Shown here: piece after piece, positions 42,470 to 51,338 of the stretch
Layout: every line of letters begins with the position of its first letter
How positions within the stretch are numbered: the first letter of the stretch is position 1
Assembly: GCA_043747835.1 (NCBI GenBank)
Contig: JAYTOK010000006.1
Span: forward strand, 1 to 64,000
Direction of reading: 5' to 3'
Source: CADEED01 sp043747835
Lineage (GTDB): Bacteria > Pseudomonadota > Gammaproteobacteria > Steroidobacterales > Steroidobacteraceae
DNA: 64,000 nt
Notes under the pieces: model-generated
The model's database searches: none
The model's input: only the letters and a program-made list of their open reading frames with translations
Told to the model about the DNA's origin: nothing
Made by a program: the position numbers and the translations under genes

Positions 42470-43120
42470 GTGGCCGATTTCCTGATCAAGATCCTCCTTG
42501 CCTATCTTCTCGGATCGATTGTCGGCAGCCTCGTGGTCGGCAAGCTCTGGGGCGGCGTCGACGTGCGCCAGATGGGCAGCGGCAACGCGGGCGCGACGAA
42601 CGCGCTGCGCACGCAGGGTCCCGCGTTCGCGATCTGGGTTTTCATCATCGACATCGCCAAGGGTTTCGTGGCGGCGCGCTGGCTGCCGACCGTTGCGTTG
42701 CCGGGCGTCGAGCCCGCGGGTCCCGACCTCGTGGACTGGCTCGCGGCATCCTGCGCATTCGCCGCCATCATTGGTCACGTGTTTCCGGTCTGGCACGGTT
42801 TCCGCGGCGGCAAAGGCGTGGCCACGCTGGTCGGCGCGTTCGCGGGCCTCGATCCCCTGATGCTGTTGCCGCTGTTCGGCAGCTGGCTCGCCATCGTGAT
42901 GGTCTCCGGCTACGTCGGCTTCGCGTCGATCACCGCGTCGCTCGCGCTGCCGTTCTATCTACTCTTCCGCGACGGGGCGGTGCTGACGGCGGAACTCTGC
43001 TTCGCGCTCGCCTGCGCCGCGCTCGTGATCTTCACGCATCGCGGCAACGTGCGGCGCATGCGCGCCGGCACCGAGCCGCGCTCCTCGAAGCTCTGGGTCT
43101 TCGGGCGCGGCCGGACATGA
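42470..43120 (+). CDS. plsY: Acyl-phosphate glycerol-3-phosphate acyltransferase PlsY
   Basis: Inner-membrane enzyme that transfers an acyl group from acyl-phosphate to glycerol-3-phosphate, giving lysophosphatidate, the first committed step of phospholipid synthesis. It has 216 residues with about five to seven hydrophobic segments. The three conserved motifs are present: GSGNAGATNALR near 38-49, GHVFPVWHGFRGGKGVAT near 103-120, and HRGNVRRM near the end. The start is a GTG at 42470 (VADFLIKILL). Its stop overlaps the birA start as ATGA, indicating translational coupling. Confidence 0.95.
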   Translation: MADFLIKILLAYLLGSIVGSLVVGKLWGGVDVRQMGSGNAGATNALRTQGPAFAIWVFIIDIAKGFVAARWLPTVALPGVEPAGPDLVDWLAASCAFAAIIGHVFPVWHGFRGGKGVATLVGAFAGLDPLMLLPLFGSWLAIVMVSGYVGFASITASLALPFYLLFRDGAVLTAELCFALACAALVIFTHRGNVRRMRAGTEPRSSKLWVFGRGRT

Positions 43121-44109
43121 GTGCTTCGCCGCTGCCGCAGCGAGTGTTCCAGCGTCTCGACGATCGCGAGTTCCGTTCGGGCGAAGCGCTGGCCGCCGAT
43201 CTCGACGTGACGCGTGCCGCCGTGTGGAAGGCGGTCGAGCAATTGCGCGAGCTCGGCGTCGCACTCGACGCGCACACGAACAAGGGGTACCGGCTCGGCG
43301 CCGGCGTGAGCCCCTTGTCGGTGGAGCGAATCCAGGCGGCGCTGCCGCAGGATGTGCGCTCGCGCATCGAAGCGCTGCTCGTCGAATGGACGATCGAGTC
43401 GACCAACACGCGCTTGCTCGATGCGCTGCCGCCGTCGGCGAACGCCGCGGCGATTGTTCTCGCGGAACACCAGACCGGCGGTCGCGGCCGGCGCGGCCGC
43501 GGCTGGATTGCACCGCCGGGCGGGGCGATCTGCCTGTCGCTCGCCTGGCAGTACCCCGACATGCCCGCGGATCTGTCCGCGCTGAGCCTCGTCGTCGGGA
43601 TCTGCGCCGTGAATGCGCTGCACGAAATCGGCGTGCCGGATGCGATGCTGAAGTGGCCTAACGACCTCGTGAGCTCGCGCGGCAAGCTGGGCGGCATCCT
43701 CATCGAGATGCGCGCGGAGTCGGGCGGGCCCGTGCACATCGTCGTCGGCATCGGTCTCAATGTCATGCTCGACGATGCGGCGCGTGCGGCGGTGAAGGAG
43801 ATGGGCAACACCGCGGACGACATCCAGGCGCAACGCGCGCCGGTGCCCGACCGCAACGTCATCGTTGCCGCGTTGCTCGCGCGGCTCGTGCCCGCGCTCG
43901 CGGGTTTTCCCGTCCACGGTTTCGCGCCGCACGTCTCCAACTGGCACGACCACGATGCGTTGCGCGAGCGCGAGGTGCGCGTCGAGAACGCGGGGGAGAT
44001 CACGCGCGGCGTCGCGCGCGGGATCGATGCGCATGGCGCGCTGCTCGTCGAGACGCCGGCGGGCGTGCGGCGGTTCGTTTCCGGCGAAGTGTCGGTGCGC
44101 GCCGAATGA
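43117..44109 (+). CDS. birA: Biotin--protein ligase / biotin operon repressor BirA
   Basis: Attaches biotin to the biotin carboxyl carrier protein and can act as a biotin-sensing repressor. It has 330 residues, in class II layout: an N-terminal winged helix (FRSGEALAADLDVTRAAVWKAV), the catalytic domain with the biotinyl-AMP loop GRGRRGRGW, the KWPNDL motif and GGILIEM, then the C-terminal SH3-like cap. The HTH suggests the regulatory function is kept. The start overlaps the plsY stop, and its own stop overlaps coaX (both ATGA), giving a tightly coupled plsY-birA-coaX unit. Confidence 0.95.
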   Translation: MSASPLPQRVFQRLDDREFRSGEALAADLDVTRAAVWKAVEQLRELGVALDAHTNKGYRLGAGVSPLSVERIQAALPQDVRSRIEALLVEWTIESTNTRLLDALPPSANAAAIVLAEHQTGGRGRRGRGWIAPPGGAICLSLAWQYPDMPADLSALSLVVGICAVNALHEIGVPDAMLKWPNDLVSSRGKLGGILIEMRAESGGPVHIVVGIGLNVMLDDAARAAVKEMGNTADDIQAQRAPVPDRNVIVAALLARLVPALAGFPVHGFAPHVSNWHDHDALREREVRVENAGEITRGVARGIDAHGALLVETPAGVRRFVSGEVSVRAE

Positions 44110-44855
44110 TCCTTCTCGTCGACATCGGCAACACACGGATCAAGGTGGCGCTGCTCGAGCGCGCGACGATGTCGGCGATGCTGGCCGCGCCGCACCAGCG
44201 CAAGCCCTCGGTCGTTCGTCGCGTGATCGCGAGCGCGCCGGATGGCATCGAGCGCGTCGTCGCCGTGAATGTCGCTGGCATGAAGCTCGAGCGCGCGCTC
44301 GTCGCTGCCGTGAAGCAACGCTTCGGTGTCGCCTGCGAGATCGTGCATTCGTCGCGCGCGGCCTGCGGAGTGCGCAATGGATACAAGGATGCGTGGCGGC
44401 TCGGCGACGATCGCTGGGTCGGCGCGATCGGTGCGCATGGTCTCGCGGGAGGGCGGAGTGTCGTGTTCGCGAACGCCGGCACGGCGCTCACCGTCGACAC
44501 CGTGACCGCGGACGGCCGTCATCGCGGCGGTGTGATCGTTCCCGGACCCGGCACGATGGTCGACACGCTGCTCACGGGCACCGCGGGCATTCGGCGTCGC
44601 GCGACCGGAGTCGCGGCGTCGGCGCGCACGCCGTTCGCGTCGAACACCGCGAGCGCGCTCGCGGCGGGCGCCGCATTCGCGGGGGCGGCATTGATCGATC
44701 GCGTGGTGGCCGAGGCCGCGCGCGAGTTCGGCGGGCGACCCTTGCTACTGCTGGTCGGCGGGTCGGCCGAGCTGCTGGCGCCACATATAAAGAGTGGGTT
44801 TCGGACCGTTCCGGACCTCATCCTTCGCGGACTCGCGGTCATCGCGCGCGCGTAG
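44106..44855 (+). CDS. coaX: Type III pantothenate kinase
   Basis: Phosphorylates pantothenate, the first step of coenzyme A synthesis, using a potassium-dependent, CoA-insensitive type III enzyme. It has 249 residues. ASKHA-fold motifs: DIGNTRIKVAL at the N-terminus (phosphate 1), GYKDAWRLGDDRWVGAIGAH near residue 96 (pantothenate site), NAGTALTVDTV near 121 (phosphate 2 with the catalytic Asp), and GGVIVPGPGTM. Overlaps birA by four bases. The order birA-coaX-SPOR protein-tRNA is widely kept in gammaproteobacteria. Confidence 0.95.
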   Translation: MILLVDIGNTRIKVALLERATMSAMLAAPHQRKPSVVRRVIASAPDGIERVVAVNVAGMKLERALVAAVKQRFGVACEIVHSSRAACGVRNGYKDAWRLGDDRWVGAIGAHGLAGGRSVVFANAGTALTVDTVTADGRHRGGVIVPGPGTMVDTLLTGTAGIRRRATGVAASARTPFASNTASALAAGAAFAGAALIDRVVAEAAREFGGRPLLLLVGGSAELLAPHIKSGFRTVPDLILRGLAVIARA

Positions 44856-44919
44856 ACGGGCGACGTCCTGGCCCGCGACATAATCACCCGGCGCTGATCC
44901 GCGCTACACTCGCGCGCCC

Positions 44920-45594
44920 GTGCGTGCTGCTCTATTCGTGTTGATTGGCCTCAACCTCGCTTTCCTGGCGTGGTCGAGCTGGCTCGCGCCGGAGAAGGCG
45001 CAGTTGCCCGTGTCACCGAAGGTCGATGCACCGCGCCTGCAACTCGCGCAGGACACGATGCCCGTGACGGCCGGCAACGGGACCTGCGTGACCGTTGGGC
45101 CGTTCACGTCGAACGAACGCGCCGCGAGCGCGCGCCTGACGCTGACCGACAGCGGCTACCCCTCGATCCCGCGCGAGGAAGCGACCACCGTGCTCGAGGG
45201 CTTCTGGGTTTATCTCGAGGCGCCGTCGACCGCGGCCGCCGAGCGCCGGCTGCTCGAGCGTCTGAAGCGCGGCGGCATCGACGATGCCACTGCCGTCGGC
45301 GAGCTCGGCGCGTCGCGCCGGATCTCGTTGGGGGTTTTTTCGGACGAGACGCGCGCCGCGTTGCAGTCCGAGCGTGTCGCGAAACTGCAGTTGCTGCCGC
45401 AGATCGAGGCGCGCGAGAAGCCGGGTACCGCGATCTGGCTGGACCTGACGCTGAAGTCCGACGCGCCCGCGCTCGAGGGACAGAAGTTTCCGGCGGGCGA
45501 TGCGGAGCTGGAATTCCGGGCGTGTCCGCCTGGGGTCGGCGGCGCGGGCGCCGCAACCGGCGGCCCGGACGTGGATTCGCGAAGCGCGCAATAG
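44920..45594 (+). CDS. SPOR-domain inner-membrane protein
   Basis: Bitopic inner-membrane protein of 224 residues with a GTG start. Residues 2-17 (RAALFVLIGLNLAFLAW) are the membrane anchor. A SPOR domain, which binds septal denuded peptidoglycan, runs from about 48 (TCVTVGPFTSNERAAS) to 115, and a second SPOR-like half (RRISLGVFSDETRAAL) to about 185. The C-terminal tail is glycine/alanine-rich. The gene is the usual companion downstream of coaX in gammaproteobacteria. Role in division is inferred from the domain. Confidence 0.82.
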   Translation: MRAALFVLIGLNLAFLAWSSWLAPEKAQLPVSPKVDAPRLQLAQDTMPVTAGNGTCVTVGPFTSNERAASARLTLTDSGYPSIPREEATTVLEGFWVYLEAPSTAAAERRLLERLKRGGIDDATAVGELGASRRISLGVFSDETRAALQSERVAKLQLLPQIEAREKPGTAIWLDLTLKSDAPALEGQKFPAGDAELEFRACPPGVGGAGAATGGPDVDSRSAQ

Positions 45595-45635
45595 ATTCGG
45601 GCGTGGGTCGCGCCTAGAATTCGGCCCTCTTCGGA

Positions 45636-45711
45636 GCCGGCTTAGCTCAGTTGGTAGAGCGCCAGTTTTGTAAACTGGATGTCGCGGGTTCGATCCCTGC
45701 AGCCGGCACCA
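45636..45711 (+). tRNA. tRNA-Thr(TGT)
   Basis: A complete 76-nt cloverleaf. The acceptor stem GCCGGCT pairs with AGCCGGC; the D-arm has AGCTCAGTTGGTAGAGC; the anticodon stem CCAGT/ACTGG closes loop TTTGTAA with anticodon TGT at 45669-45671; the T-arm is GCGGGTTCGATCCCTGC. The discriminator is A and CCA is encoded. TAGAAT 21 bp upstream is a possible -10 box. In E. coli a tRNA-Thr(TGT) also follows the birA/coaA region and begins thrU-tyrU-glyT-thrT-tufB, of which only this gene is seen here. Confidence 0.97.
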
Positions 45712-45733
45712 AACTCTCGCCTATCATCTCGCC

Positions 45734-46609
45734 GTGCCCACCATCACCCTCATCGGTCCCGGCGCCATCGGGGCCACTCTCGCCGCCTGGCTCTGCCAGG
45801 ATTCCCGCAACGTCGTCACTGTCGCCGCGCGCACGCCGTTCGACGCCATCGAGCTCGAGTCGCCGTACGGAAAACTTCGCGCGACGCCGCGAGTGATCAC
45901 CGATCGCGCGCAGACGAAGCCCGCGGAATGGGTGCTTGCGGCAACCAAGACCTATGACTCCGAATCCGCGACGCAATGGTTCGAGAACGCCGTCGGTCCA
46001 AACACGCGGCTCGCGGTGATCCAGAACGGCGTGGAGCAGGTCGAGCGGTTCGCCAACTACCTCGACCGGTCGCGCATCGTCCCAGTGATGATCGACCTGC
46101 CCGCCGATCGGCTGTCACCGGGGCGCGTGAAGCAGAACGGTCCGGGGAAGATGGTCGTGCCGTCGGGCAAGAACGGCGCGGACTTCGTCGCGTTGTTCGA
46201 GAAGACGAAGCTCGATGCGCAGGTGACGGATGATTTCAAGACCGCGGTCTGGAAGAAGTTGTGCCTCAACAGCGCGGGCGCGGTGTGCGCTGTGCTCAAA
46301 GAGCCCTCGCGCATTTCGCATCACGACGGCGTCGCAGGTCTCATGCGCGCGATCGTGCGCGAGTGCGTGGCGGTGGGGCGTGCGGAAGGCGCCAGGATCG
46401 AAGACTCGATGCCGGACGACATCGTCGCGCGCACGCGCAAGGCGCCGCGCGAGTCGACGAACTCGATGCTCGTGGACCGGCTCAACAACCGGAAGATGGA
46501 GATCGACGCGCGCAACGGGGTCATCGTGCGGCTCGGCCGCAAGCACGGCATCGAGGCGCCGATGAATGCGCTGATGGTGGCGATGCTGGAGGCCGCGCAG
46601 GACGCTTAG
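45734..46609 (+). CDS. panE: 2-dehydropantoate 2-reductase-like (PanE/ApbA family)
   Basis: NADPH-dependent reductase that makes pantoate for pantothenate and coenzyme A synthesis, or a paralogue acting on another 2-oxoacid. It has 291 residues and a GTG start. Rossmann motif LIGPGAIGATLAAWL is at the N-terminus; the catalytic Lys lies in the FKTAVWKKLCLNSAGA segment; the C-terminal domain has the family S-M-L-x-D and EIDARNG blocks. It begins 23 bp after the tRNA. The family includes many paralogues, so the PanE assignment is likely rather than certain; the nearby coaX (same pathway) supports it. Confidence 0.8.
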   Translation: MPTITLIGPGAIGATLAAWLCQDSRNVVTVAARTPFDAIELESPYGKLRATPRVITDRAQTKPAEWVLAATKTYDSESATQWFENAVGPNTRLAVIQNGVEQVERFANYLDRSRIVPVMIDLPADRLSPGRVKQNGPGKMVVPSGKNGADFVALFEKTKLDAQVTDDFKTAVWKKLCLNSAGAVCAVLKEPSRISHHDGVAGLMRAIVRECVAVGRAEGARIEDSMPDDIVARTRKAPRESTNSMLVDRLNNRKMEIDARNGVIVRLGRKHGIEAPMNALMVAMLEAAQDA

Positions 46610-46611
46610 TG

Positions 46612-46712
46612 GTGCCGGGGAAATTGGGGTCAGGCCCTAATTTCGACAAACGCACGGACAAATTGCCAGGGTTGTCTGCGAAATTGGGGCCTGACCCCAA
46701 TTTCCCCGGCAC
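46612..46712. repeat. 101-bp REP/MITE-like inverted repeat
   Basis: Terminal arms of 34 bp (46612-46645 and 46679-46712) are reverse complements with a single mismatch, around a 33-nt centre. The arms carry GGGGAAATTGGGGTCAGG-type words, a pattern often seen as scattered REP-like elements in GC-rich proteobacteria and linked to RAYT transposases. It occupies the entire gap between the converging panE and M1 peptidase genes. No transposase is adjacent. Confidence 0.85.
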
Positions 46713-46714
46713 CC

Positions 46715-48457
46715 TTATTTCTTCTGCGCGTCCCTCCACGCCTGATACGCATCGATCGCATCCGACTGCCGCAGCAGCTTCGAATCCGGGTCGAGCGTCA
46801 CCACCGACCATTCGTCCGCAGGCACCTCTCCCGTCCCATCGGTCATCGGCAGCGTGACTCTCTTCCCGTCGATGCGCACATCGACGGGCATCGGGAAGGG
46901 CGGGTTGCCGGGCACCTCCCAGCGAACCTTCAGCTTGCCGCCCTCGCGCGTCGATACCAGCTTCGGCAGGGCGGCGCGATATAGATAGACGTCGAAGAAC
47001 CATGTCAGGTCCCGGCCCGTGACCTCGTTGACTATCTTCAGGTAGCCCTGCGTCGTCTGGAACTGTGGCGCGAAGTTGCCCGGCTGCGGATCGGGCCGTC
47101 CGTAGAGCAGGATTCGCAGCGACTTGAAGAACGCTTCGTCGCCGATGAGCTGGCGCAACGTGTGCGCGACCCAGCTGCCTTTCGTGTAGATGTCGCCGCG
47201 TGGCCCGGTCGGATCGGCGTACACCTCTTTTTCGTCGCGCTCGCGCCCGGCGACGAGCGGTTGCTCGTTGCGGATTCCTTCACGCTGCGTGCGCAGTTGC
47301 GCCATGTAGTCGATTGCACCGCCGTACCACTCGGCGAGCAGCGGCTGTGCATACGATCCGAATCCCTCGTGCAGCCAGAGGTCGTCGTAGTTGGCGAGCA
47401 GGGGATTCGCGAAGTATTCGTGCGCGAACTCGTGGTTCAGCAACCAGTCCCAGCCGAACGCTGTCTTCGGATAGTCGATCGAGTAGCCGATCAGCGTCTG
47501 GTTCTCGAGGCCGGAGTACGGAACGCGGATCACGCCCATCTTCTGGTCCGCCCAGGGATACGGGCCGATCACGTCCTCCCAGAACCGCAGCGTCTGCGGG
47601 AATTCGGAGAACAGCTTCTGCGCCTTCTCTTCCTCTCCGGGTAGATAGTAAAAGCGCATCGGGATCTTGTTGCCGTAGCGGCTCGCGTAGTCACTCTCCA
47701 GAACGAGATACGGGCCGATGTCGAGCACCATGCCGTACGTGTGCGGGCTTCGCGCGCGCCAGTTCCAGGTGGTCCAGTCCTTCTTCTCGACCTTGCTCAC
47801 GAGCACGCCATTGCCGGGGGCCATCAATCCGGCCGGAACCGTGTAGTGCAGGTCCACGAGCGCGGCTTTGCGCGTCGGGTGATCGATGCACGGGAAGAGC
47901 AGGTCGCAGCCACCGCCCCACAACGAAGTGTCGATCCACGGATGTTTGTCATCGGGCGTCCGCATCCACGTCGTGCCGCCTTCCCAGGGAGGGCGCTTCG
48001 CGAGCGGCGGCGTCCCCGAGAAAGTCACGCGGACTTTCAGCGAGTCGCCGCGCTCGAAGGCGCGCGGCAGCTTGATACGCAGGACGCCGTCCGGATTCGA
48101 GTAGTTCGCCGCCGGAATCTTCCTGCCGCCGACGTCGATGCGCTGGATCGTGAACTTCGGATAGAGATCGAGGGTGACCACTTCGACTCGGGCCGACGTT
48201 CCGAGCGTCAGCGTCGCCACGCTCTCGATGCGCTTCTCGTCGGGAAATACCTTGGTCGCGAGATCGAGGTGCCGGATGTCGAGCGCCATCTGCTCAGCCG
48301 GACGAGTTCCGCCCTGCTGCCGCGTGAGCGGCGTGACGAACCTGGGATCGCTGGGGTCGGTGATCTCCGGCGCAGATGTGCGCTGCGCGAATGCCGGCGC
48401 ACTGAACGTCAGCAGGGCAAGTATCAGTGGTGCGACGCGTCGAAGAAATGAGTTCAT
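46715..48457 (-). CDS. M1-family zinc aminopeptidase, exported
   Basis: Exported metallopeptidase of 580 residues that removes N-terminal amino acids from peptides. Signal peptide ends at AFA/QR (about residue 24). The zinc site is HEFAH at 342-346 with the third ligand E364 in WLHEGFGSY, at family spacing; the substrate-binding GxMEN motif appears as GLEN at 316-319. The N-terminal beta domain and catalytic domain are complete; the C-terminal ARM domain of larger M1 enzymes is absent, so it resembles the short bacterial type. It lies downstream of TBDR 6 and the S9 peptidase on the same strand, a peptide-scavenging context. Confidence 0.92.
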   Translation of the reverse strand: MNSFLRRVAPLILALLTFSAPAFAQRTSAPEITDPSDPRFVTPLTRQQGGTRPAEQMALDIRHLDLATKVFPDEKRIESVATLTLGTSARVEVVTLDLYPKFTIQRIDVGGRKIPAANYSNPDGVLRIKLPRAFERGDSLKVRVTFSGTPPLAKRPPWEGGTTWMRTPDDKHPWIDTSLWGGGCDLLFPCIDHPTRKAALVDLHYTVPAGLMAPGNGVLVSKVEKKDWTTWNWRARSPHTYGMVLDIGPYLVLESDYASRYGNKIPMRFYYLPGEEEKAQKLFSEFPQTLRFWEDVIGPYPWADQKMGVIRVPYSGLENQTLIGYSIDYPKTAFGWDWLLNHEFAHEYFANPLLANYDDLWLHEGFGSYAQPLLAEWYGGAIDYMAQLRTQREGIRNEQPLVAGRERDEKEVYADPTGPRGDIYTKGSWVAHTLRQLIGDEAFFKSLRILLYGRPDPQPGNFAPQFQTTQGYLKIVNEVTGRDLTWFFDVYLYRAALPKLVSTREGGKLKVRWEVPGNPPFPMPVDVRIDGKRVTLPMTDGTGEVPADEWSVVTLDPDSKLLRQSDAIDAYQAWRDAQKK

Positions 48458-48479
48458 GTGCGCCTCGGGCTCGCGGGAA

Positions 48480-48511
48480 ACCGCCGCGCCAAAGGGGGTT
48501 GGCGCGGCGGT
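48480..48511 (-). terminator. Strong hairpin between TBDR 6 and the M1 peptidase
   Basis: Perfect 13-bp arms ACCGCCGCGCCAA / TTGGCGCGGCGGT around a 6-nt loop, downstream of the TBDR 6 stop in the minus direction. The run after the stem is only TTT, so partial termination that lowers M1 expression relative to TBDR 6 is plausible. Confidence 0.6.
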
Positions 48512-48524
48512 GTCGGGACTTCCT

Positions 48525-51224
48525 TCAGAAGGCCTTCTCGACTCTCATCATGTAATACCGGCCGCGTGAATTGAACGAACCCGCATCGAAGCCATTCGCG
48601 AAGTTGCCTTCGAGGAACGGGGGCATCTCGTCGAACACGTTCTCGAGCACCAGCGTGACTTTCGTCTTCGCGCCCTCGAAGTCGTAGCTCGCCGTCCAGT
48701 CGTTCTGGAAGTAGCTGTCGGCCTGCAGATGCTCGCCGTCGACGAGCAGCGAACCGTTGTTCTCGACGCCACCGACATAGCGTGCGGCCGTGCTCACCAT
48801 GAGCCCGCCGCGCTCCCAGCCGAGACGCGCCGTGCCGCGCAGCCGCGCGAGCGTGCCCGTCGCATCGTCGTAGAGACCGACGCGGCGCACGGGCGCTGCG
48901 CCCGGCGCGGGAGACTGTTCGAACGTGTCCAGATAGGTGAGGTCCGTGCGGACCAGGAACGTGCCGATCGAACTTTCTTGGGTCTCGTACTGCAGTCCGA
49001 AGTCGAAGCCACGGATCGACTGGTCGAGCAGGTTCGCGCGCGTTGCGACGATCTGGACAACGGAGTTGTTGCCCGGGTCGCGCGTGATGCGATCGGCGTA
49101 GCTGCCGTTCGCCGCGTTCTGCGCGAGGATGAAGTTGCGGCTGATCGACCCGATGATCGCTTCCTTCGTGATGCGGTAGTAGTCGAGCGTCACGGCGAGG
49201 CGCGGCACGAAGGAGGGCGTGAACACGAGACCCACGGTCAGGTTGTCCGCCTCCTCGGGCTCGAGATCCGGATTACCACCCGAAACCACGAACGCGCCCG
49301 TCGTATTGGCCGGTGCCTGGCGGCCGCCGCAACCCGGCAGCGACGCGAAGTTAGGGCCGGCGCAGGGATCGACGATCGTGTTGAAGCCGCGAGTCTGTCC
49401 GCCGAAGGCTTCGGCGAACGTCGGCGCCCGGAAGCCCGTGCCCCACGAACTGCGAACGAGCAGGTCATCGTACGGCCGCCATTTGAGTCCGACCTTGGGG
49501 TTCGACGTGCTACCGAAGCGGTTGTAGCGCGAATAACGGCCCGCGAGATCGAGATCGAGCGATTGCACGGCTGTCACGTCCTTGAGCAGCGGCACGGCAA
49601 CCTCCGCGTAGACTTCCTTGATCTCGCGCTGCGGCGGAAACGCGTCGGGCGAAACGGAGCGCGCGACGAACGCGTTGAGCTCGGCATTGCGGTCGTTGTC
49701 GAGCGAGTATTTCTCGCGGCGGAACTCGGTGCCGATCGCCATGCGCACATCGCCGGCCGGCATCGAGAACAACGTGCCCGCGACGTTCGCGACGGCGGAC
49801 TGCATCGACGCCTTGGACGCGGCGTACGAGTCAGCGGAGATGAAGTCGAGCATCTCGGGCGTGATCGAATCCGCGTCGCCTAACAAGTTGATCGGCACGC
49901 AACCGTTGCCGGCGGCGCGGCAGTCGTCGGAATCGCCGGCGGCCTGTTGCAAGCGATCGCGCAGCACCCCTTCGCCCGTGAAGGTGAGCTGATCGAGGTT
50001 CTGTTGATTGTACGAGACGTCCCAATTCCAGCCGCCGATCTCTCCTTCGATTCCGGCAACGAAGCGCGCGACTTCGGAAGTCACCTGCGACTGGCGGCGG
50101 CCGCGAAACGGCTGCTCTCCGATCGAGCGCGCGACCGAGAGGTCCACGCCGAAGGGATTGAAATCGTTGTTGGCGGACAGCACGATCGGATCGCCGTAGA
50201 CCGCGCCGAAGTAGTCAGGCGCGAGATAGCCCTGTGACTTGCGGCGATTGAACGACGCCTCGATGAACGCGGTGACGCCGCCGCCGACTGCGTGATCGCC
50301 GATGAACGAGATGTTCGATTGCGTGATGTCGGACGCGCTGGTTTCGTAGAGCCAGTAGTTGATGCCGTCATTGCCGACCGAGAGCGGATCGGGCGTGTCG
50401 GGGAAGCTGAACGCGCGGAAATCGGCGGTCGTCGCGGCCTGGGCGACACCATCGCGCAGCACGCGCTCCTGCTGACCGAAACCGGGCAGGCCTTGAACCA
50501 CCGCGACGAGCGGCAGCGGATCGCGGAAATTGCGGCCGCCCTGCGCGCGCCAATCCGGATCACGGCTGATCGGCCGGTCGCCGATGAAGTTGCCGTCGGC
50601 CTCGCGCCACGAGGCGTTGAAGACGAAACCACCCTTCTCGCCGTCCTGACCGAAGGTTGCCGACAACTCGCGGTTGTCGAGGTCGCTGCGGCTCGAGGTG
50701 CCGTACCCGCCCTTCAGCGTGAGCCCGTCGAACTCGCGCCGCATGATCACGTTGACCACGCCCGCGATCGCATCCGAGCCGTAGATCGCCGAGGCGCCGT
50801 CCTGCAGGACTTCCACGCGCTCAACGGCCTCGAACGGAATGCTGTTGAGGTCGACCGTGCCGCCCTCGTTGTTCGAGAGAACGCGGCGGCCGTTGATGAG
50901 AACGAGCGTGTTCACCGCCGACAGGCCGCGCAGCGCGACCGTGGCGGAGCCGCCGTTGCCGCGGCTCGCGGTATCCGACGTCGACGCGGTCGCGACCGGC
51001 AGCTCGCGCAGCAGTTCACCGACGCTCGTGGCGCCAGTGGCTTCGATCTCGGAGCGGTCGAGCACCGTGACCGGCGCCGCGCTGTGCAGTCCGATCTGCG
51101 GCAGGCGGGAGCCGGTGACGACGACTTCTTCGAGACTGGTTTCCGCGGTGTTCTGCGCGTTCGCGGTGGCGGCAAGTGCGAGAGAAATTGCAGCGGCGAG
51201 ACTGACCCTGCTGAGACTGACCAT
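48525..51224 (-). CDS. TonB-dependent receptor 6 (peptide cluster)
   Basis: Outer-membrane TBDR of 899 residues. The ATG at 51224 follows GGGGTC and gives a standard signal peptide (ANA/QN, residue 23); a further in-frame ATG at 51287 only adds an atypical 21-residue leader. A TonB box-like VVVTGSR is followed by the plug (GATSVGELLRELPVATASTS, ALRGLSAVNTLVLINGRRVL), and the barrel ends MMRVEKAF. Plug sequence is of the class often paired with peptidases. With the DPP4-like enzyme upstream and the M1 aminopeptidase downstream on the same strand, uptake of peptides is likely. Substrate not proven. Confidence 0.9.
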   Translation of the reverse strand: MVSLSRVSLAAAISLALAATANAQNTAETSLEEVVVTGSRLPQIGLHSAAPVTVLDRSEIEATGATSVGELLRELPVATASTSDTASRGNGGSATVALRGLSAVNTLVLINGRRVLSNNEGGTVDLNSIPFEAVERVEVLQDGASAIYGSDAIAGVVNVIMRREFDGLTLKGGYGTSSRSDLDNRELSATFGQDGEKGGFVFNASWREADGNFIGDRPISRDPDWRAQGGRNFRDPLPLVAVVQGLPGFGQQERVLRDGVAQAATTADFRAFSFPDTPDPLSVGNDGINYWLYETSASDITQSNISFIGDHAVGGGVTAFIEASFNRRKSQGYLAPDYFGAVYGDPIVLSANNDFNPFGVDLSVARSIGEQPFRGRRQSQVTSEVARFVAGIEGEIGGWNWDVSYNQQNLDQLTFTGEGVLRDRLQQAAGDSDDCRAAGNGCVPINLLGDADSITPEMLDFISADSYAASKASMQSAVANVAGTLFSMPAGDVRMAIGTEFRREKYSLDNDRNAELNAFVARSVSPDAFPPQREIKEVYAEVAVPLLKDVTAVQSLDLDLAGRYSRYNRFGSTSNPKVGLKWRPYDDLLVRSSWGTGFRAPTFAEAFGGQTRGFNTIVDPCAGPNFASLPGCGGRQAPANTTGAFVVSGGNPDLEPEEADNLTVGLVFTPSFVPRLAVTLDYYRITKEAIIGSISRNFILAQNAANGSYADRITRDPGNNSVVQIVATRANLLDQSIRGFDFGLQYETQESSIGTFLVRTDLTYLDTFEQSPAPGAAPVRRVGLYDDATGTLARLRGTARLGWERGGLMVSTAARYVGGVENNGSLLVDGEHLQADSYFQNDWTASYDFEGAKTKVTLVLENVFDEMPPFLEGNFANGFDAGSFNSRGRYYMMRVEKAF

Positions 51225-51338
51225 GGCTGACCCCGTTTTCTTTTGATGTATCGAGTGCGAAAAGCCTACTTCGCATATCGTATACAATCTACCATATCAA
51301 CTGTCCAGCGTGCCTTCCGCGCAACAAGGTCGGTGGGA

